Assembly: GCA_031550925.1 (NCBI GenBank)
Contig: JAVBOE010000003.1
Span: 1-8,316 of the forward strand
DNA: 8,316 nt
Source of the DNA: JAIRNF01 sp031550925
Lineage (GTDB): Bacteria; Bacteroidota; Bacteroidia; Bacteroidales; UBA932
Direction: 5' to 3'
In this document: positions 5,350 through 8,316 of the stretch, one piece after another
How the letters are laid out: each line of letters begins with the position of its first letter
Position numbering within the stretch: the stretch's first letter is position 1
The notes under the pieces: generated by a model
Told to the model about the DNA's origin: nothing
Databases searched by the model: none
The model's input: the letters and a program-made list of their open reading frames with translations, nothing else
Translations under genes and position numbers: made by a program

Positions 5350-8298
5350 TTATTTTTTCTTAGCAACTTTTTTTGCTACTGCTTTTTTAGGAGCAACCTT
5401 TGTTGTTTTCTTCACTACTTTTTTAACAGGAGCGGCCTTCTTAGCAACGGCTTTTGCTACCGTTTTTTTAGCAGGAGCAGCTTTTTTAACAGCTACTTTT
5501 TTAGTAGTCGTTTTTTTGGCTACTGCTTTCTTAGCAGCGGGCTTTCTAGCCACAGCTTTTTTTGCACCTTGCTCTTCCTTAATAGCAGCCTGAGCCGCAG
5601 CTAAGCGTGCAATAGGAACACGGAAAGGCGAGCAGCTAACGTAGTCCATGCCTACCATGTGGCAGAACTCAACCGAGCTAGGTTCTCCACCATGCTCACC
5701 GCAAATACCAAGCTTGATGTCCGGACGAACAGAGCGACCTTTTTCTACGGCAATCTTAATCAGCTGACCAACACCATTACGATCTAGCACTTGGAATGGG
5801 TCTGCCTTCAAAATGTTTTTCTCTAGGTAGATTGGTAGGAAAGTTCCAACATCGTCACGAGAGAAACCGAAGGTCATTTGGGTAAGGTCGTTTGTTCCGA
5901 ACGAGAAGAACTCTGCCGATTGCGCGATTCTATCTGCGGTAAGTGCTGCACGAGGAACTTCAATCATTGTTCCAACCTTGTATGCAATCTTTTCTTTACG
6001 TTCAGCAAAAACGTATTCAATCGTACTGCGGATAATATTTTCCTGAAGTCTCATTTCATACAGAATACCTGTAAGCGGAACCATAATTTCAGGATAAACT
6101 TTTTTACCTTTCTTCTTAACGTTTAACGCAGCCTCGATAATAGCACGAGCTTGCATTTCGGTAATTTCGGGATATGTGTTGCTTAAACGAACACCTCTGT
6201 GACCCAACATAGGGTTCTGTTCGGTTAGCTGAACAACTTTATCTTTTACAGCCTGAAGGCTTATACCTATTTCTTTAGCCATTTCTTCCTGACCTTTCAG
6301 ATCGTGAGGAATGAACTCATGTAAAGGTGGATCGAGCAAACGAACGGTAACAGGAAGACCTTCCATTGCTTCAAAAATTCCTTCGAAGTCTTTACGTTGT
6401 ATAGGCAACAGCTTATCTAGCGCTTTACGGCGTCCGGTCTCGTCTGAGGCTAAAATCATTTCGCGCATGGCTTTAATCTTCTCACCTTCAAAGAACATAT
6501 GCTCTGTACGGCAAAGACCAATACCTACAGCACCAAAGTCGCGAGCGTTTTTAGCATCATGCGGAGTGTCTGCGTTAGTTCTTACCTTCATTCTGGCATA
6601 CTTATCAGCCATTTTCATTAGCTTACCAAAGTCGCCGCTTAGCTCTGGGTTAACGGTGTTAACTTGTCCATCGTAAACTTCTCCGGTACTTCCGTTAAGA
6701 GAAATCCAGTCGCCTTCTTTATATGTTTTTCCGGCAACTGTCATTGTGCGTTTTTTATAATCAACAGCTATCGAACCAGCACCGGATACACAGCACTTAC
6801 CCATACCACGTGCAACAACAGCGGCATGTGAGGTCATACCTCCACGAGCGGTAAGAATACCTTGAGCAACGTTCATACCGCGTAAATCTTCAGGAGAAGT
6901 TTCTACACGAACAAGAATTACATGCTTACCATGTTCTGCCCATGCTTCTGCATCGTCTGCAAAGAATACGATTTGGCCTGTAGCAGCACCTGGAGATGCG
7001 GGAAGACCTTTAGCCAATACTTTAGCTGCAGCCTGTGCTTTTTTCTCAAAAACAGGGTGTAACAGCTCGTCTAACTTTTCTGGCTCAACGCGAAGTACAG
7101 CTGTTTTTTCGTCAATCATTTTTTCTTGGAACATCTCCATAGCAATTCTAACCATGGCCGCTCCTGTACGTTTTCCGCTACGGGTTTGCAGCATATACAG
7201 CTTACCATCTTGAATGGTAAACTCTATGTCTTGCATATCTTTATAGTGCTTTTCCAGCTTTGTTTGGATAGCATCCAGCTCTTTATATACCTTAGGCATT
7301 ACTTCTTCTAGCGAAGGATATTTTTTCTTACGATCAGCTTCGCTTACGCCTTGCTGTTTAGCCCAACGTTTAGAACCTTCGAGCGTAATTTGCTGAGGTG
7401 TACGAATACCGGCAACAACGTCTTCTCCTTGAGCGTTGATCAGGTATTCTCCGATAAACATGTTTTCTCCGGTTGCAGCATCGCGTGTAAATGCAACACC
7501 TTTACCTGAAGTATCACCCATGTTTCCGAATACCATGGCCTGTACGTTAACAGCAGTTCCCCATTCGGCAGGAATTTTATTAAGCCTGCGGTAAAGGATA
7601 GCGCGGTCATTCATCCAGCTGTCGAATACAGCACAAACAGCACCCCAAAGCTGTTCCCAAGGATTGGTTGGGAAATCTTTTCCGGTTTGTTTCTTTACTG
7701 CTTTTTTGAAAAGAGATACCAACTCTTTCAGATCTGCAGCAGTTAAATCGGTATCGTTTGCAACTTTGCGTTGCTCTTTCATGTGGTCGATGATTTCTTC
7801 GAAAGGATCGTGATCTTCCTTCGATTCAGGTTTCATACCTAGTACCACATCTCCGTACATTTGCACAAAACGGCGATAAGAATCCCATGCAAAGCGGGGG
7901 TTGCCCGACTTTTTGGCTAAAGCTTCAACAGCCTCATCGTTCAAACCAAGGTTAAGGATGGTGTCCATCATACCTGGCATTGATGCGCGCGCACCGGAAC
8001 GAACAGAAACAAGAAGCGGGTTTACTTTATCTCCGAATTTGGAACCGACAACAGCCTCAATACGTTTCATCGAAGCTTCAACCTCTTTCTTTATCATCTC
8101 TACAACTTTGTTTTTGCCTAGAGTGTAGTACTCGTTGCAAACTTCTGTTGTAATAGTGAAACCCGGAGGAACAGGCATTCCAATAAGGTTCATGTCTGCA
8201 AGGTTGGCACCTTTACCACCAAGCAGCTCTTTCATACTTCCATTTCCTTCGGCTTTTTTATCGCCGAAAAAGTAAACTCGTTTTTTGTTATTTGCCAT
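5350..8298 (-). CDS. ppdK: Pyruvate, phosphate dikinase with a lysine/alanine-rich C-terminal tail
   Basis: A cytoplasmic enzyme interconverting pyruvate + ATP + Pi and PEP + AMP + PPi, used in glycolysis or gluconeogenesis and in PPi-linked metabolism. The N-terminal ATP-grasp domain spans about 1-380 (GGKGANLADM at 27-36, SVRSGARASMPGMMDT at 98-113, FTIQDGKLYMLQTRSGKRT at 360-378). The swivelling phosphohistidine domain has GGMTSHAAVVARGMG (486-500) with catalytic His491 and the neighbouring Thr489 that is the regulatory site in plant enzymes. The C-terminal PEP/pyruvate barrel spans about 560-905 (RTEHMFF 597-603, MIEVPRA 778-784, FGTNDLTQ 800-807, GICGEHGG 864-871 with catalytic Cys866). 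The core ends near 906, the usual length. A further 76 residues follow, 29 of them lysine, made of AKKAVAKK/KKAAPAKK-like units. The frame is open throughout. The ATG at 8298 gives the standard N-terminus; the promoter lies outside the window. Confidence 0.97.
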   Translation of the reverse strand: MANNKKRVYFFGDKKAEGNGSMKELLGGKGANLADMNLIGMPVPPGFTITTEVCNEYYTLGKNKVVEMIKKEVEASMKRIEAVVGSKFGDKVNPLLVSVRSGARASMPGMMDTILNLGLNDEAVEALAKKSGNPRFAWDSYRRFVQMYGDVVLGMKPESKEDHDPFEEIIDHMKEQRKVANDTDLTAADLKELVSLFKKAVKKQTGKDFPTNPWEQLWGAVCAVFDSWMNDRAILYRRLNKIPAEWGTAVNVQAMVFGNMGDTSGKGVAFTRDAATGENMFIGEYLINAQGEDVVAGIRTPQQITLEGSKRWAKQQGVSEADRKKKYPSLEEVMPKVYKELDAIQTKLEKHYKDMQDIEFTIQDGKLYMLQTRSGKRTGAAMVRIAMEMFQEKMIDEKTAVLRVEPEKLDELLHPVFEKKAQAAAKVLAKGLPASPGAATGQIVFFADDAEAWAEHGKHVILVRVETSPEDLRGMNVAQGILTARGGMTSHAAVVARGMGKCCVSGAGSIAVDYKKRTMTVAGKTYKEGDWISLNGSTGEVYDGQVNTVNPELSGDFGKLMKMADKYARMKVRTNADTPHDAKNARDFGAVGIGLCRTEHMFFEGEKIKAMREMILASDETGRRKALDKLLPIQRKDFEGIFEAMEGLPVTVRLLDPPLHEFIPHDLKGQEEMAKEIGISLQAVKDKVVQLTEQNPMLGHRGVRLSNTYPEITEMQARAIIEAALNVKKKGKKVYPEIMVPLTGILYEMRLQENIIRSTIEYVFAERKEKIAYKVGTMIEVPRAALTADRIAQSAEFFSFGTNDLTQMTFGFSRDDVGTFLPIYLEKNILKADPFQVLDRNGVGQLIKIAVEKGRSVRPDIKLGICGEHGGEPSSVEFCHMVGMDYVSCSPFRVPIARLAAAQAAIKEEQGAKKAVARKPAAKKAVAKKTTTKKVAVKKAAPAKKTVAKAVAKKAAPVKKVVKKTTKVAPKKAVAKKVAKKK
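5353..5565 (-). repeat. Degenerate repeat coding the K/A-rich tail of the dikinase
   Basis: Residues 912-982 of the dikinase are a low-complexity tract of Lys, Ala, Val, Thr and Pro with recurring KKAVAKK, KKAAPAKK and TTKK units and a single Arg (918). The DNA shows matching imperfect repeats (such as AGCTTTTTTAAC and GGCTTTTTTAG-like blocks read on the + strand), as expected of slippage or unequal exchange. The composition is like bacterial histone H1-like tails and is strongly basic. Confidence 0.85.
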
Positions 8299-8316
8299 AG
8301 CGAAAATAAAATTTAT

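Noticed and set aside
5260..5604. A + strand ORF of 114 codons rich in Phe, Ser, Leu and Cys
   Set aside because: It is antisense to the lysine-rich tail of the dikinase. Its composition is the mirror of AAA/GCT codons, it overlaps the end of the radical SAM gene and it spans the terminator hairpin.
7126..8128. Several + strand ORFs of 60-120 codons opposite the dikinase
   Set aside because: They are antisense to conserved catalytic domains and lack recognisable motifs or their own upstream signals.

Overview
The window reads as chromosomal DNA of a Bacteroidota member, most likely of the order Bacteroidales. This rests on several signs: a TTG-N20-TTACTTTG promoter in front of the flavodoxin gene, matching the Bacteroidota -33/-7 pattern; AT-rich leaders without Shine-Dalgarno sites; a short 3-phosphoglycerate dehydrogenase with Lys in place of the catalytic His; a serA/DUF1015 gene pair; and a GC-rich intergenic repeat of a kind I recall from this phylum. 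No rRNA, tRNA, CRISPR array or transposase was seen.

Left part (1-3033, + strand): a serine-biosynthesis operon segment, serA followed by a DUF1015 gene. It is split by two small genes for four-helix-bundle proteins of the 23S-rRNA-intervening-sequence/Avd-like family, one just before serA and one between serA and DUF1015. Each small gene is bounded by short tandem repeats (period 7 around the first, period 8 around the second) in inverted orientation on its two sides. The flanks of the first pair over 24 positions with one mismatch, and the stem ends exactly at the serA start codon. These look like IVS-type cassettes inserted in a protein-coding operon, and they are the best candidate here for something undescribed. 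The segment ends at a bidirectional terminator.

Middle (3118-5267): a long-chain flavodoxin gene (- strand) and a KamA-family radical SAM gene (+ strand) diverge from a 305-bp spacer. The spacer holds the flavodoxin promoter, a GC-rich repeat able to form two exclusive hairpins, a heptamer array and a 10-bp tandem duplication. The radical SAM protein keeps the [4Fe-4S] cysteines and the PLP lysine of lysine 2,3-aminomutase. It has Arg and Ser where that enzyme has its two substrate-binding aspartates, and it lacks the zinc cysteines, so its substrate is probably not lysine. Flavodoxin could be its electron donor.

Right part (5302-8316): a second bidirectional terminator separates the radical SAM gene from a convergent pyruvate,phosphate dikinase gene. 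The enzyme has a complete core of about 906 residues plus an unusual C-terminal tail of about 70 residues, rich in Lys and Ala like histone H1. The serine and PPDK genes both act around 3-phosphoglycerate/PEP/pyruvate, but nothing in the sequence shows that they are co-regulated.
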